Assembly (NCBI GenBank): GCA_026724425.1
Contig: JAIUCV010000276.1
Span: 496,001 to 560,000, forward strand
DNA from: Erythrophleum ivorense
Lineage: Eukaryota > Streptophyta > Magnoliopsida > Fabales > Fabaceae
Direction: 5' to 3'
Length of the DNA: 64,000 nucleotides
Position numbers and translations under genes: made by a program. Shown here in pieces: positions 51,770 through 64,000 of the stretch (position 1 is the first letter of the stretch; every line of letters begins with the position of its first letter). The notes beneath the pieces were generated by a model that was not told the DNA's origin, did not search any database, and saw nothing but the letters and a program-made list of their open reading frames with translations.

Positions 51770-53430
51770 TTCTCAAGGTGGAAATATGGAAGTTGAAGGT
51801 TAATTGTAGCATAGTCCTTCGATGTACTATTAGAATCAGGTAAGTTAAGTCTACCTAACAAGTCAAAAGTCAAGTTTTCAATATGGCTTCAAGTTGCACT
51901 TGTAGTTCCATGTCTTCAGTGAGAAAAAGGGGATTGTCCTGGGTAGGAACATATGGAAGTAGGGACTATTTAAGCTAGGATACATGGAACACCTAGTGTA
52001 TTTGAGCTATTTGGGGTGGTTCCTATTTGTAAGCTACTGCCATAGACTTCCGTAAGATCTTGGAAGGACCATAATACTTAGGACTTAATTTCTCGTTAGC
52101 TTTTTTAGTTAGAGATTTAAGTTTATAAGGCTGCAACTTCAAAAATACCATGTCTCCCACCTCAAAATGCATTTCATGTCTTTGTTTATCTACTTAGTTT
52201 TTCATTTGTGTTTGAGTAATTTCCAAATAAAGCTTGAGTTTGGCTATAATTACATGTCTAGCCTTAAGTTGCTCATTCACTCTTCCACACCAAAAGGGTC
52301 ATCCTTAAGCTTAAATAGAGTGGGTGGTTCCTTGCCATTAAAAGCCTTAAAAGGACTTATTCCAATGATCTTTTATAGGTAGTGTTGTACTAATACTTTG
52401 CCCAATTTATCTATGTAGCCCATTGCCTAGATTTAACACTGCTGAATCATTTGAGATAGGTCTCTAAAGTGTGATTCATGACCTATGTTTGGCCATCCAT
52501 TTAAGGATGATAGCCAGAGCTATCTTGGAGAGTGGTCCCTAATTGCCTAAAAATTCTTGCCAAAAAAGGCTTATCAATACTCTATCCTTACCTCATACAA
52601 TGGATTTGGGAAACCTATGTAAACAAACCATTTCCTTGATGAAAATAGCCACCACATCTCTTACTGAAAAAGGTGTGTGATAGAGGTAAAAAATAGGCAT
52701 ACTTGGTGAAGCTATCCATGACTATGATCATTATGTCATATTTTTGGGATTTTGAAAGACTAATGATGAAATCCATGGTAAGGTCTTCCTAAACATGTTG
52801 AGATATAGCTAAAGGTTGTAGAAGACCTGTTAGACTTAAGGCTTGGTATTTATTATAGTGACAAATATCATATTTTGCAACATAAGATTGAAAATCCTTC
52901 TTCATACCATCCGAATGAAATAGAGTAGCCAATCTTTGACATGTTCTCAAAAAACCTGAATGACCTTTAAAGGGAGAGTCGTGAAATTCTTATAGTAAAA
53001 GTGGAACCCTTTTAGGCCCTTTTAGGAGCTTTAATTCCCCTTTATGTACAATAAATAGCCATGTTTGAGGTAATACTTTGGAGGAGTAAGCTAACTTGTG
53101 ATTTGATGAATGATGGAGGATAACTTAGGATCTTGATGTACTTCATTTTCCCATCACTCCTAATTTCCAAGCTGCTATAATGAAAAGCATTCAATTCAAG
53201 TATTTCACTCTTCCTTGATAAAGCATCAGTTGTAAAATTTTCTCTCCTAGGTTTATATTATATTGTAAAATGATAGCTCATAAGCTTGGAAACCCATTTT
53301 TGTTGGCTGGATCAATCACTTGCTATTCTAACAAATATTTAAGAGTCTTTTGGTTAGTCTTGATAATGAATAAGTGGCCCAATGCTACTTATGCCCTTTT
53401 TAACTTTTAAAGTGTACTAACATATCTTTT
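51770..53430 (-). mobile_element. Minus-strand Ty3/gypsy remnant, RNase H to integrase end
   Basis: Right to left: RNase H tail (KTLKYLLE near 53340 and NFTTDALSRK near 53230), integrase zinc and core (52990-52400), and integrase C-terminus (52184-52026). These are followed by VFHVS near 51990, EDMELQVQLEAILKT near 51910 and PYFHLENKVQL near 51780. The order RNase H then integrase places it in Ty3/gypsy, and the EAIL...FHLENK tail resembles chromoviruses. Gag, protease and RT were not found to the right. Stops are scattered, but long stretches remain readable. Confidence 0.88.
52026..52990 (-). pseudogene. Ty3/gypsy integrase, largely readable, broken
   Basis: Segments in order: QRLATLFHSDGMKKDFQSYV and KYDICHYNKYQ (HHCC zinc finger), LTMDFIISLSKS, IMIIVMDSFTKYAYFLPLSH (first catalytic Asp), GTTLQDSSGYHP and MDGQT (usual SSAYHPQTDGQTE), HTLETYLK, then HFEVGDMVFLKLQPYKLKSL and KLSPKYYGPSKILRKSMAVA. 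The conserved GPF is GPS here. A few stops replace Q and W codons, and there are few frameshifts. It is better preserved than the copia pol genes nearby, which suggests a younger insertion. Confidence 0.85.
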
Positions 53431-55906
53431 GTGAGCATAATGGTAGCTTAACCCAAAAATTGATTAAAACTTTATTCATTAAACCTTTTGAAGATACTTC
53501 TAATTTAATTACTTTGAATAATTTTATCAATAACTCATGATGTCTATAACAATGTAAACAGTCATCTTAGTTGTATCTTAATTCATCCTTAATCTTCAAT
53601 TTATCATATCTTGATCAAAAGCCTGACCTAGAGAAATATTATGAACCATATACATGATCATACAAATTACTAATATATGAAAAAGGGACATTCACAAGGG
53701 TTAGCAACCTAGGGTCACATTAATACAAATTTTCTATTTCTCTAGCTCACAAAGACTTTGCTCACATAAACTCGATATCTTATCTAGACATGCCTAAAAT
53801 TTTCTAGTCACTATTACTTGGCACAAGATTATGGCTTACATCACAATGTCTACTTTTGAAAGATTATCAGTCACCTTACTTTCTATGAAAAGATAAGCTA
53901 AGATTGCATCTAACCATGATCCCCCTATGCACAACTTATTAAATTTCCTGCTATATGTTAAACTTTACTATTATGAAGTGAAAATTTATAGTAGTATATA
54001 GAATCTTATCCTATATAACATAGTCAAATCTACTTATTTACTTAACAAAGAAACTCATGCTTCACCTTATCTACTTTTATCCTCAACTTCAAATTTCCTT
54101 ATCATTGACCCTTTTTCTATAAAATTCTCTATCTATCCTATTGGCATAACACTATAGGTGCTAATGTGATATTGATTGTACTAGTATCAAACCTTATAAT
54201 GTGTTTTAGTATGACTAAGGCCAGTTTATCATCATTTGAGAAGCTTATCCACACTACACCAATGTCATCTAGCTCATGATGAGCCTTCCAAAAGGTCAAG
54301 TTGAAAACTATGTCAACTTGAGAGTCCCTAACTTTATTGATAAACATGTAGCACACTCCTATTCTCATGATTCTAACTATAGTCGTTAAATACAATTTGT
54401 CTACCAAATCTTAACCTTATTTGTGAATTTTTTTTTTAATTGTAACTACATAAGATAAGAACCAGTGAATTTGTGGGGTTACTACTTCAAACCATAGGCT
54501 CATTAACCATTTTAGCATACTTTGTAGTCAACAAGATTATCAAAAACTAAATTTAGTGCGCATTAAATCCTTTAAGAAAACCTTATATTTTATTCTTATA
54601 CAACCACATTATATGTTTGCTATAGTTACATAAGCTCCTTGCTAATATATTCAACATTCTAACTATTGGTAATCCTTTATCACAAGAACTAGCCATTCAA
54701 AAGGGCTGGACAACCCTTAGGTAAGCGCATTTTATGTTTAAAACATCATACTCTTTCTCCCAATATTTCTCTCAAACATGCTCTTATACTCTATTATTTG
54801 AAATTCACTTTAAAGCTTATTTAAACCATTTTCAATGGCATCCAAAATGCTTTCCCACCAAGCTTAAATATTTCTCTATAAAGCAATTCCTTTCACAACC
54901 TCCAAGTTAGGTCTAATAGCATTTTTTTCTTAACTAACTAAACTTCTACTTAAACCAAGGTTATGTAAGCAACTAGTTCAAGCAATTATATTTTATAAAA
55001 GACATCATTTATAGAAGAATTAACCTTATATTCTTAGATAACTTATACTAGAATCAAATTTCCTAAGAAGCATTCCAAAACTTCCTATCGAATAAGATAC
55101 CCAATATATATCAAATAAAGTCATTACATCTTAAATATATTTAAATCAAAGCTAGAGAGAAAAATTTAACTACAAATGTTCTCTCAAGAATGTCAATGTC
55201 ATCATCAAAAGTCAAGGGTATTGGAAACTACCAAGCCTATTAATAATCTCATCATATAACTTAAATAATGCTAGCTTAATAAACCTTCTACCAAAGCATC
55301 CAAGAAATTAGATGCCAATCAGCAAAAGGATGTTAACTCATCAAAGGTCCAACTAATCACCACATTGGTATTGTAAATATGCCATTGCAAATAATCCAGC
55401 CAAAGTAATAGGAATTAGAGCTAACATGATTCCAAATTAAAAAAATTTAATCATTTTTATTTAGTTCAAAGGAGAAAGGGCAAGGTAACTTATATCTTTA
55501 AATATTAATATGTATTACCCATGAATCTCAATGACCAAGAATTGGAAATTGACATTGTAAGGAACTATAGAATATATTAAATATCACAAAAAGATATATA
55601 TATATATATTTATAAGTTGTTCATTCAATTAATTTCATAACTTTAAATGAAATAAGCCTTATCTTGCTCAAACTAATAAATAGAGATGAGGTTATAGCTA
55701 AAGCGGTTTGTACAAAATAAAAATAATGAGTTATAGTAGGCTAAAGAGGTTAAATGAAATATGTTAACCATCGCATGTTGTTCTTTACACCGCTTTCTTG
55801 CTCAGCCACTAAACTACTAATTCGATAGTTCAATGTAGCCTTTGTAATATGATAACTATTTTAGATAAAGATCTCCTTAAGAATTGAGGTAGGTATGACT
55901 TCCTAA
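53431..55906. other. No gene recognised; may be gypsy interior
   Basis: AT-rich. If the LTR/primer-site junction at 55908-55924 belongs to the gypsy element, this would be its decayed gag-RT part, but no RT or gag motif could be read. An open minus frame at 54138-54407 has no recognised domain. Confidence 0.3.
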
Positions 55907-55907
55907 T

Positions 55908-55935
55908 TGTGATACCAAGTTTGTCACGTCCCCTG
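55908..55935 (-). other. LTR end and primer-site-like junction
   Basis: On the minus strand GGGGACGTGACA (an LTR-type CA end at 55924) is followed by AAACT and TTGGTATCACAATTAGG. The start TTGGTATCA resembles the tRNA-iMet primer site of plant LTR elements. The matching LTR start to the right was not located. Confidence 0.45.
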
Positions 55936-56311
55936 ACTAGAGGAGTGATTGACACAAAATATGAGATAAGTCTCGATCTTGTAAGCATGCAAACTATGAT
56001 ATACATATATGTACATGTGCCAAATATCTAGAATATTTGAAGTTATCATTCAAATATTCTCTAGAAAATTTGCCAGTTCTTCCCTTAGGTGACATCCTGA
56101 CCTAAGGACAAAGATTAAACATGTGACAATTTTGACAAAGAAATTGAAGAAATAAATGAGAACAACTTGACAGATTATGACATATGACACCATGATGTGG
56201 AATGGGTGATAATATCCTCTTACATGTAAGGTGTGTTAGCTAGGTGCTCATTTATATACAAGATTTTACTATCTTTCGATTTCTTAGCTATAAAGACCTA
56301 ATAATTTAAGC

Positions 56312-56341
56312 TCTAATACTAACTTTGTCATGATCCAAAAT
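56312..56341 (-). other. Second LTR end and primer-site-like junction
   Basis: On the minus strand GGATCATGACA (CA end) is followed by AAGT and TAGTATTAGAGC, which matches TGGTATCAGAGC at 10 of 12 positions. It has the same orientation as, and lies about 400 bases from, the junction at 55908. Confidence 0.45.
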
Positions 56342-59279
56342 TCATAGCTATGACTGGTGCATGGACTAAGCTAACACCAAGTTGACTCAGTTTAAGAAGC
56401 CTAAAGAATATTGTAACAGTTAACAATATAATTTAGAGAACTAAATCCATTCACTTAAATCCATTAGGAATTACCAAAAATATGGTAGAGCCTCCCCTAA
56501 ATCTTACTAATCCTTAAACCAATTGGGTTTTCCAACCTTTAGTATTTTCATGTTTATTCTAAGATTTTCGCCTTATCATGAATTCCCTTTTACACCCATG
56601 CACTTCTCACATTATAAAATTTGTTTCACAATGTTGTTAACTCATTTGAAAAGAAAGGATTATCTATTATTTATTCATATGTTTATTTGGCCGTAAAAGC
56701 CACAAAGTTATCTTTTTCTAAGGCCTACAGTTGGCTTATAGCTGCTTTCACCAATTTTATAAGTGTTGGCCAAATCGATTATTAAATAGTCATTCAATCA
56801 GGGCCTAAAATTGCCCCATTGCTTTATAGCAAAATTTGTCTTCATTAGGTACATTTTGTGCATTTGGTTCTCCCTAGTATAAGAGGAGCTAGACAACAAA
56901 TTTGTTATAAGCTACAATTTCATAACAAAATTTGACGTAGTAGACCATAATAAGAGCGTCAAAACAAGGCTCTAAAATAACCCTTTGTTCAAAATTTTCT
57001 TAGATCTTTCCAACAAACACCATAATTTAATTTCTCCAAACTCTTTAGGCATAAAGCATCTCATCCATTACTAAAATTCACTAGAGACTCGTTAGAAAAG
57101 AAACAACCTTTCCAAAATATGATTCTATATATGTCCAAAGGTTGTAGAATGATGATAGAGAGGAATTAGGAATTTGATGAAATTATATCTTTGAACTTTG
57201 TTTAAGGAAAAGATCTTGAGTCATAATTAATTTTTTATTTGTTTCTCTGCTCCTTCTTATTTTGTCAATTTAGAACCCAGTATCGTGGACATAAAAACAA
57301 CATAGAAATAAAACTAAGGTTCTCTGTAATGCTTATAATAAAAGATTTCAGAAGTTTGGTTTCTTAAATAAGGTATCTTAACTTATCTCTTAATGATAAG
57401 AATATGCTTCTTAATATCTTTCAAGGATTAACATATATTTGTAGTTATTGTTATTATTTTATTATTTTTAATAATGCAATTCTCCTTTAATTAATTAACT
57501 ATTATTTTGGATCTTACAAAAGAAACAATGGATCTTCAAGGTAAGTTCTTTGAGTCAAACTCTATAAAACAATTTGATGGTTAATTAAACATGTAAGATT
57601 GACTTAGTAAACACAAAATTCACATTAAAGGAGGTGCTCCAAGTAGAAATTCACAAAATTCTATGATAGCTTCTTGTTGTGCTTAAAGCCCATTATCAAA
57701 CCCATCCTTCAAAGGAAAGGACATAGAAAAATGTGTGTATAAAAATGTGTAAGTAGACATTCATACCAGTTAAATACAATCCAAGTAGAGTGATTTTTTT
57801 AAATTAGTAATTGATTAAAAAAAAAGTGTTACTATAATCTTTAAGTGAAAAATTACCATAGCTTTATTCCATTTTAGAATGAGAATTTAAGGAAAGAAAT
57901 TACAATTACAAAAGAATGTATCAAAGAAGTGAAAATAACTAACTAAACAATATTAAAGTAGATTATGGCTGAGCAAAACTAAATCATCAATTTTTTGTAT
58001 ACAAGACTTTAAGTGAGTCAACTAGAATTTGATTTATTTTAGTCAAACTAGAAAACACAATCACAAATATAAAATATGGAATTAAAAGCAACTAGAAATG
58101 AAAGACACAAGGAGAAAAGCTTGATAAATGATATTTGTGTTGGTTTGCGCCAGAACAATACTTATCTAAAGTGTCCTTGAATTCCAAAAGTCTTTTTACT
58201 ATAATAATTTATTTTTACTTAGTTATAAACAACATGTAGTTTTCCTACACTCACCACAAATGCTTACAAATTGTTTCCCCTTGATAACTAGCAAAAAATA
58301 ATAATGTTTTTCACATGCTAACCAATGATGAACACTTTTGCACTTTCTCTCACTAGACAACTTTATACAAAACATAAAAATGTGTTACAATGAGAAAGTC
58401 ACCTAAACACAATGGGTATACACAAAGTGCATTCTCTTAAAGAGGTGATATGCTAGATGAAGCATAAAATTGGAAGAATCAAATAGATTATAAGGAGGAG
58501 GTTTCTCTCACTAAACTTTTGAACTTAGTTCTTATAATTCTTGATGTAGCTTTTTAAATTCAAGTTATATTTCTAGCCTCCGGAGCCTCTTGATTGTTTC
58601 ACATGGTTCTTAAATTAATTTATGATTGATTCTAATTGAATTTTTTGTTTAAGTCAACTCAATTTACATGTAATCAGTTTACTTTCAATCAGATTAATCA
58701 TTCTTTGAGATTTGATCCATAATCTTAAAGATTCTTTCTGGTCCCCCCTCAGAGTGATTTTATGAGTTTTAATGCCAAAAGTTTGACTCTAATCTTCAAG
58801 TTGAATTTGCTTGAGTCATTTTGTTTGAATTCTTCAATCAAAGGGATCCTGCCTTTGATTTGATTTGAATTTGATCTTTGATTAATCTTGGTCATCTAAG
58901 AGCTTACCAAATCTATTTTGAAATCATTCTAGAGTCCTTCTACCAAAATGATTTATTTAATTTGCTCCACTTGGACATTAATTCTTTTAACCTAACACAT
59001 AATAAAAATCATACCCATGAAAGCACAAGGAATATGCTACAAGTTAGAATTGATTCTCTTTAATTCAAATTTGAATTCGAAACATAAGTGGCTTAATTTG
59101 AAATTGAAATTCAAACTCCTAGAAATATTATGACAATAAAGATATACCATTTTTAGCTACAATACATTGTTATAATCAAAACATAACATAAATTTCTTTG
59201 AAACCATAAAGATAACATTAATATGTCTATTACAACCTTCATATAACACATTTAGGGAAATCATTATTTATGCTAGTGA
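56342..59279. other. No gene recognised
   Basis: AT-rich intergenic DNA, part of which may be LTR of the elements whose ends lie at 55924 and 56331. No exon chain, pol motif or paired repeat could be supported. Confidence 0.35.
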
Positions 59280-59310
59280 GACAATTGAAATCAAGGAAGT
59301 AAAGTCATCT

Positions 59311-59709
59311 ATGATGGCCAAAAGGAAACTAGGCAACAAGTTCCATGACTGGAGAGGTGATGAGAAAAGTCAGGATTTAATTAGGAGAGAAAGGACCAAT
59401 GAAACATTTGGTCCAATAATCAAGGTTGTCACAATTCAAATTATTCTTTCCTTGGCCATCTCCTACCAATGGAATATTCATCATTTTGGTGTCAATAATT
59501 CCTTTCTTAATGGCATTCTTTATGAAAAGGTGTACACGGAATATTTTGAAGGATTTGAGCACTCTAGCAAATGCCTAGTTTGCAAGCTTAACAAGGCACC
59601 TTATTGCCTCAAACAAGCTCCAAAATCTATGATAAAGAGACTTGCCTCAACATTGATAAAATTTGGTTTTATTTCAAGTAAGATAGGTCACCTTTCATTA
59701 GAAATATGA
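59311..59709 (+). pseudogene. copia RT, fingers and palm, first fragment
   Basis: 132 open codons. After a diverged start it reads NETFGPIIKVVTIQIILSLA, then WNIHHFGVNNSFLNGILYEK and CLVCKLNKAPYCLKQAPKS, matching copia ETFSPVVK, LDVNNAFLNGDL and VCKLNKALYGLKQAPRAW. The aspartate of LDVNNAF is Gly here (FGVNNSF), one more sign of inactivity. It overlaps the next fragment by four bases in another frame. Confidence 0.82.
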
Positions 59710-60080
59710 AGCAAAGTACCATATATGTCCTTGTTTATTTTAATGACATTCTCATAAAGGGAACTTCAAGTAAGAAGATTTTAGAATTAATCACCAATCT
59801 CAACAAGGAGTTTTTTCCCAAAGATTTGAGTATGCTAAACTATTTCTTAGGAATTGATGCTATGAAGTTGAAGGATGGCTTAATTCATCTATCACAAGCT
59901 AAATGTGTGAGAGATATCCTAAGAAAAGCTAAGATGCTGAATGGCAAAGGCAAACATACTCTTATGACATCAAGTTTGAAGCTACAAAAGGTGGGTGTAG
60001 ATAAAATGGAGGACCCTTACTTGTATAGATCCGTTGTGGGTGGCTTTATAAGATGCAATTATAGTATGCCAATTTATTGA
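59706..60080 (+). pseudogene. copia RT, second fragment with YFND motif
   Basis: 124 open codons: IYVLVYFNDILIKGTSSKKI, FFPKDLSMLNYFLGIDAMK, LIHLSQAKCVRDILRKAKM and PYLYRSVVGG. This is the copia block YVDDIIVTG ... LKDLGPLNYFLGIEV ... LSQSKYIRDLLKKTNM ... YRSIVGGLQY. Asn replaces the first Asp of the catalytic pair. Confidence 0.85.
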
Positions 60081-60647
60081 AACTCGCTAAAGATTCATTG
60101 GAAGGCTGTGAAAAGGATATTTTGGTACCTTGGAAGCGCGAGTGATCATAGGTTTAAACTGTAGCCTTGCAAAAACAAAACTATCATAGCCTACTATGAT
60201 GCAAATTGGGTTTTAGATTATAACCATAGTAGGAGCACTTTTGGCCTTGTTTATACATTTGGCGCAAATCTTGTTTCATGGTCCTTGAAGAAGCAAATAA
60301 TAATGGCACAGTCAAGCACAAATGTTGAATATAGAAGCATGGCCTCTACAATTCTTGAATTATTATGGGTCCCTCTTGTAAGAACTCAAAATTAACTTGA
60401 CTTCATCTCCTTAGATCCTTTGTGATAACTTGAGCACAGTATTGATGACAACAAATACAATTTTACATGCTAGAACAAAACACATAGAACTTGACTTGTA
60501 CTTTGGAAGAGAGAAGGCCATAACAAAAAAAATTGTTGTACATCATATATCAGATCACTGATTGGTAACCAAAGTTATGTCAAGTTTAGTATTTGCTGAA
60601 TTTAAATATTGCCTTGGACTACAGAGACCCTTGGAATCGCAGGGAAA

Positions 60648-60814
60648 TGTTAGCGAAGTCAAATGAGTTAGTAATCTGTTATAACATAGTGTAAGAAGTT
60701 ATGGTAAATAGCTATTGTATATAAACATCCCTTTGTAACATATGTAAAGCAAGGAAAATAGTTGAGAGCTCCTTCATGCCTTCTCTCCTTCAATCTCATT
60801 TATCTTCTATAACA
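60648..60814 (+). mobile_element. Right LTR of the copia fragment, 167 bases
   Basis: Starts TGTTAGCG directly after a purine run (CAGGGAAA) that fits a polypurine tract, and ends TTCTATAACA. A TATA-like box GTATATAAAC lies at 60717. TG...CA ends and position after RNase H support it; the left LTR is missing, so the exact borders are inferred. Confidence 0.65.
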
Positions 60815-62119
60815 CTTTACAGGATTTTCATGACTTGAAAATAAATCTCATCATTCCAAGTGTCTAGGATGCTAATAGCTGAAAATCCACAATTGAAGTT
60901 GAAGTTTTAAAGGCCTCCAAAGATCACTATTCCTTTGATGAAAGGCAAGGTGGTTGATGATACAGTTTACAAATATCAATAGTTACAAGTTCTTATGTAA
61001 TTGTTTCCTCCATGTATAAAATTTGCATTACTTAGTCATATAAAAAATCTTATACATTAACACAACTCGTAATTTAGCAAAATGACAATATCCATAGACA
61101 AAAAAAGTCATGAAAGTCACTATCCACCAGATAAAAACTTTGGTAACAATTTAGTAAAGTTAGCCACATTTAATAATCAAGTTCTCCAAAACCATCCTTA
61201 TATTCCAGTGTGTAAGGATCCTTTATAACTCTACAATTTTTTATTATAAAGTTCTTGTATAGTTCAAAGAGAGAGTGACACATAGTGAAAGTATGTATGA
61301 GGGCCACATCCTTTCTCTTTCCTCACACTCTCTCCTCACACTCTTTCCTCATTATGAATAGTGCTTAATTTTTCATTATCTTCATAAATCTCTAAATCAT
61401 CAATAATGTCATGGGCTACTAAATCCTCCATACTTGAACTTTAAGTACTTCATATTCTCCCCCCTCTTCTTTACCTTGCTACATCATTCATTGTTATCAC
61501 GCCCTCAAATCAAAGGTTTGACCAACATAGGATACGATATAAGCCTAACATACAACCTCAAACTAAACTTTCGCATAGCACATCATAATGGCATATAGAG
61601 TAATTTCAAATACAGAGCAGTTTTCATTTAGAAACTCAATACCATAATTCAAATATTTTGATTTCATAACCAAATTGGTCTCCAACATTTTGTAAAATTT
61701 TTGACAGTGTCCCTAAAAATTATGATATCCTAAAATTTATAAATCTAGTTAGAAACCTAGTAAGACATAAATAAAGAGCTCCGCTCTTAAATCCAATCAT
61801 CTACATACATCAAAAGTGAAGGTAATCCTACTTCTTAACAAGTGGAGCTATATTGAAAATCAAAATATATTCAATTACAAAATATTAAAATGCTAATTTG
61901 TGACATAAATCAATGCATGGCTCACCATTTTAAACGCCTTCTCAGACAAGGGAGAAAGTTCAAATCCAGCTATACTATTGGAAATGTAGGAAAAAGAAAG
62001 GATGACTTTGTGAAATTCAATGAGCAGGTAACAAATCACAATAAGAGTGATACGAGTAGGCACAAGTTTTCTAAAAATAAAAAATGCAAGTTTATACATC
62101 TCTCAATCTTTGGAACATC
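60815..62119. other. No gene recognised
   Basis: Between two copia remnants. An open plus frame at 61890-62135 is lysine-rich and vaguely gag-like, but it has no zinc knuckle and overlaps an equally long minus frame. I do not assign it. Confidence 0.35.
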
Positions 62120-64000
62120 TTCCAGTCAACACTAACTTCTTCATAGGCTTCTCTAAGTTTATGATTTAGGTCTATTGGAGCATCTTCTAGTTTGTTGGCA
62201 AATCTCGCACTATCTTTTGGAAGATCTATTACATATTTATATTGTGAAATAAAAATATCCTATTGTGAATAAGCTATTTCAATTCCTAGGAAGTATTTTA
62301 ACTTTCCTAGCTTATTTATTTTGAATTTCTTCACTAAGTATCTTTTTAGAGCTTCTCTTTCTTTCTCATCATTTCTAATTATAGCTTATATACATAAGTA
62401 GAGCTGTAACTCCCTCAGAATCTATGTGCTTGACAAATGCTCTCCTGAGTTTTGTTTGTACCTTGTGGCTATCATTAACCTTGTGAACCTTCCAAACCAC
62501 GCCGTCGAAGGTTGCTTAAGGCCATATAGTGCTTTCTTCAATTTACATGCTTTAGTGGCTTCTATATTATCCCCAAACCCTAAAGGAACTTGCATGTATA
62601 TTTCTTCTTTTAGGCCTTTATGAAGAAAAGTATTTTTTACATCAAACTATTGAATTGGCCAGTCATAGAATGCTGCTAATGATGGTAATATTTTGACAAT
62701 GTTTATTTTTGCCATTGGAGGAGAGGTTTATGGTAATTTAGTCCATAAGTTTGTGTATATCATTTGGCAACCAACCTTACCTTGTATCTTTTAAGTAAGC
62801 CATTAATCTTGTATTTCACCTTAAGAAAAAAAAAAACCATTTGCATTAAACTAGTTGTTTTTCCTTTTAGGTAGCTCCACTAGTTCCCAAGTTTTTTTTT
62901 CTTCTCCAAGGTTTCCATCTCAAACATAGTAGTGTTAATAGAAATAATGTTTAGGCTAATAAGAAAATTTTTGTAAGATGAAGAGAAATTGTCAAATGAT
63001 ACAAAATGAGAGAAAGGATATAAAAGATGCCTAGTATAGTCCTTAGTTCCCTTGCTAAAAGTGACAGAAATACTGAGATCATCAATTTTAGGTTCAATAA
63101 GACTTTACAGAATTGTCTTAGTTTGAGGTTCAAGACTTGAATTTAGGCTTGCATTGGTTTTGAGCCTCCTTCTTTGAGTACACCTATAGATTTTTCACAA
63201 CTTAAAGAGTCATGTTGTCCTTGGTTGTAGGTTCAGTGTTTGGAAAGTTAGAGTGCACTTTTTTGGGCTAGGTTGCTCACTATTTGGTGTAGAAAAATAC
63301 GATGAAGAAGAGTTGGGTTTGTCAGTAGAGAATAAGTCTAGCAATAAATGATCCAAAAAATAGTTTTTGTCCTTATCTTCCATGGTTGAAATTTCCCCTT
63401 GAAAATAAGGTTGAGAGAAATAGGGGCAGTGTTCATAAAAAGTGATATCAACAAAAGTAAAAAAATTTACTAGTTGAGTGATGTTAACACTTATATCTCT
63501 TTTAGGTTGTAAAATACCCAGAAAGATGCACTTGATATCTCTTGGATCTAACTTCCCTCCATACTAATTGTGAACATGAGCAAAGGTTGTGCAACCAAAT
63601 ATTCTAGGGTTAAGACCATTTGTTATGCTTATATCAAGGTAGGACTCTGAGAGAATCACCATAAGGGTTTTATAATCTTGGACATTGGAAGGTAATCAGT
63701 TAATAGTTTTTGTAACTACAAGGATTGTTACCACTTAATAGGTTTTTGGAACATTTGTTCGGAAGAATTAAGCTCAAGTGACAAGAAAAAGGTAGCCATT
63801 TTTCCTCTCTATTATCCCATTTTATTTGGGGGTATTAACATATTAAGACTTATGCTTAATTCCTTATCGCTGAAAGTAGGTTAAAAGGGTTTTGTTAAAG
63901 TAATCTTTTGCATTGTCTAACTGAAACCTTTTGATTTTTGCTTTAAATTGGTTTTGCATCATGTTGTGAAAATTTGGGAACATACTACTCACATTAATTT
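62120..64000 (-). mobile_element. Minus-strand Ty1/copia, integrase to RT, cut by window end
   Basis: Right to left: integrase core (FPNFHNMMQNQFKAKIKRFQ and LDNAKDYFNK near 63870; usual SDNGGEYFN), then IFGCTTFAHVHN near 63585, KLDPRDIKCIFLGI near 63530 and VDITFYEHCPYFS near 63430. These are followed by a spacer and RT (ACKLKKALYGLKQP near 62540; KKFKINKLGKLKYFLGIEIA near 62310; ISQYKYVIDLP near 62230). Stops occur at Q and W positions. The gag and protease part lies beyond the window. Confidence 0.85.

Larger units (their letters stand above)
59280..60814 (+). mobile_element. 3' half of a Ty1/copia element with right LTR
   Basis: 5'-truncated at RT. RT spans two overlapping open segments (59311-59709 and 59706-60080), RNase H runs in broken frames from 60080 to about 60640, and a short LTR follows at 60648-60814. 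The polymerase motif reads YFND, not YVDD, so one catalytic aspartate is lost. Gag, protease, integrase and left LTR are absent. Confidence 0.85.

Noticed and set aside
61490..61530. 'ttatcacgccctcaaatc' as another LTR end
   Set aside because: Resembles the LTR ends at 55924 and 56331 but has no primer-site-like sequence beside it.
61890..62135. Plus-strand lysine-rich frame as a gag fragment
   Set aside because: No zinc knuckle or diagnostic motif, and an equally long minus frame overlaps it.

Overview
The window is nuclear DNA from a eudicot plant: AT-rich, intron-bearing and made mostly of old, broken LTR retrotransposons. Ty1/copia and Ty3/gypsy pol remnants, large solo LTRs, a miniature LTR element and one plant MIKC-type MADS-box exon are present. 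There are no bacterial-style operons, rRNA genes or CRISPR arrays, and I recognised no tRNA genes. The species cannot be fixed from the sequence alone.

Region by region. 1-6810 is a nested stack of three large LTRs of one family: a minus copy inside a plus copy inside another plus copy. 7988-10861 is a complete 2.87 kb solo LTR with a TTATG target-site duplication and a cluster of CTCGCTATAGCGAG-type palindromes. 12430-15760 is a plus-strand copia wreck. 16465-19538 and 23637-26912 are two more complete solo LTRs of the large family on the minus strand, flanked by TCTTC and AGTAA duplications. Between and after them lies mostly unassignable AT-rich DNA. 28600-29600 is the clearest gene space: a pyrimidine-rich leader, a probable 5' UTR intron, and an intact 182-base first coding exon of a SOC1-like MADS-box gene on the plus strand.

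Downstream of that exon the DNA is again invaded: a minus-strand copia (32731-35300) and a plus-strand copia (37421-39250). I found no I, K or C domain exons, so the MADS gene is either split by very large intron insertions or is an orphan first exon. At 40976-42154 four splice-flanked, phase-compatible blocks on the minus strand suggest the 3' end of an unidentified gene. 45038-48730 is a plus-strand copia from gag start to RNase H. 50768-51160 is a near-complete TRIM-like miniature element (LTR, tRNA-Met primer site, short interior, polypurine tract, LTR). 51770-53430 is a minus-strand gypsy pol fragment with a readable integrase. 59280-60814 is the 3' half of a copia with its right LTR. 62120-64000 is a minus-strand copia running off the window.

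The only genes likely to matter to the plant are the MADS-box exon and, more tentatively, the minus-strand exon set. Everything else recognisable is mobile DNA, all of it disabled by stops, frameshifts and catalytic-site changes. The large-LTR family, with three bounded solo copies and three nested ones and no internal region anywhere, is the most distinctive structural feature.
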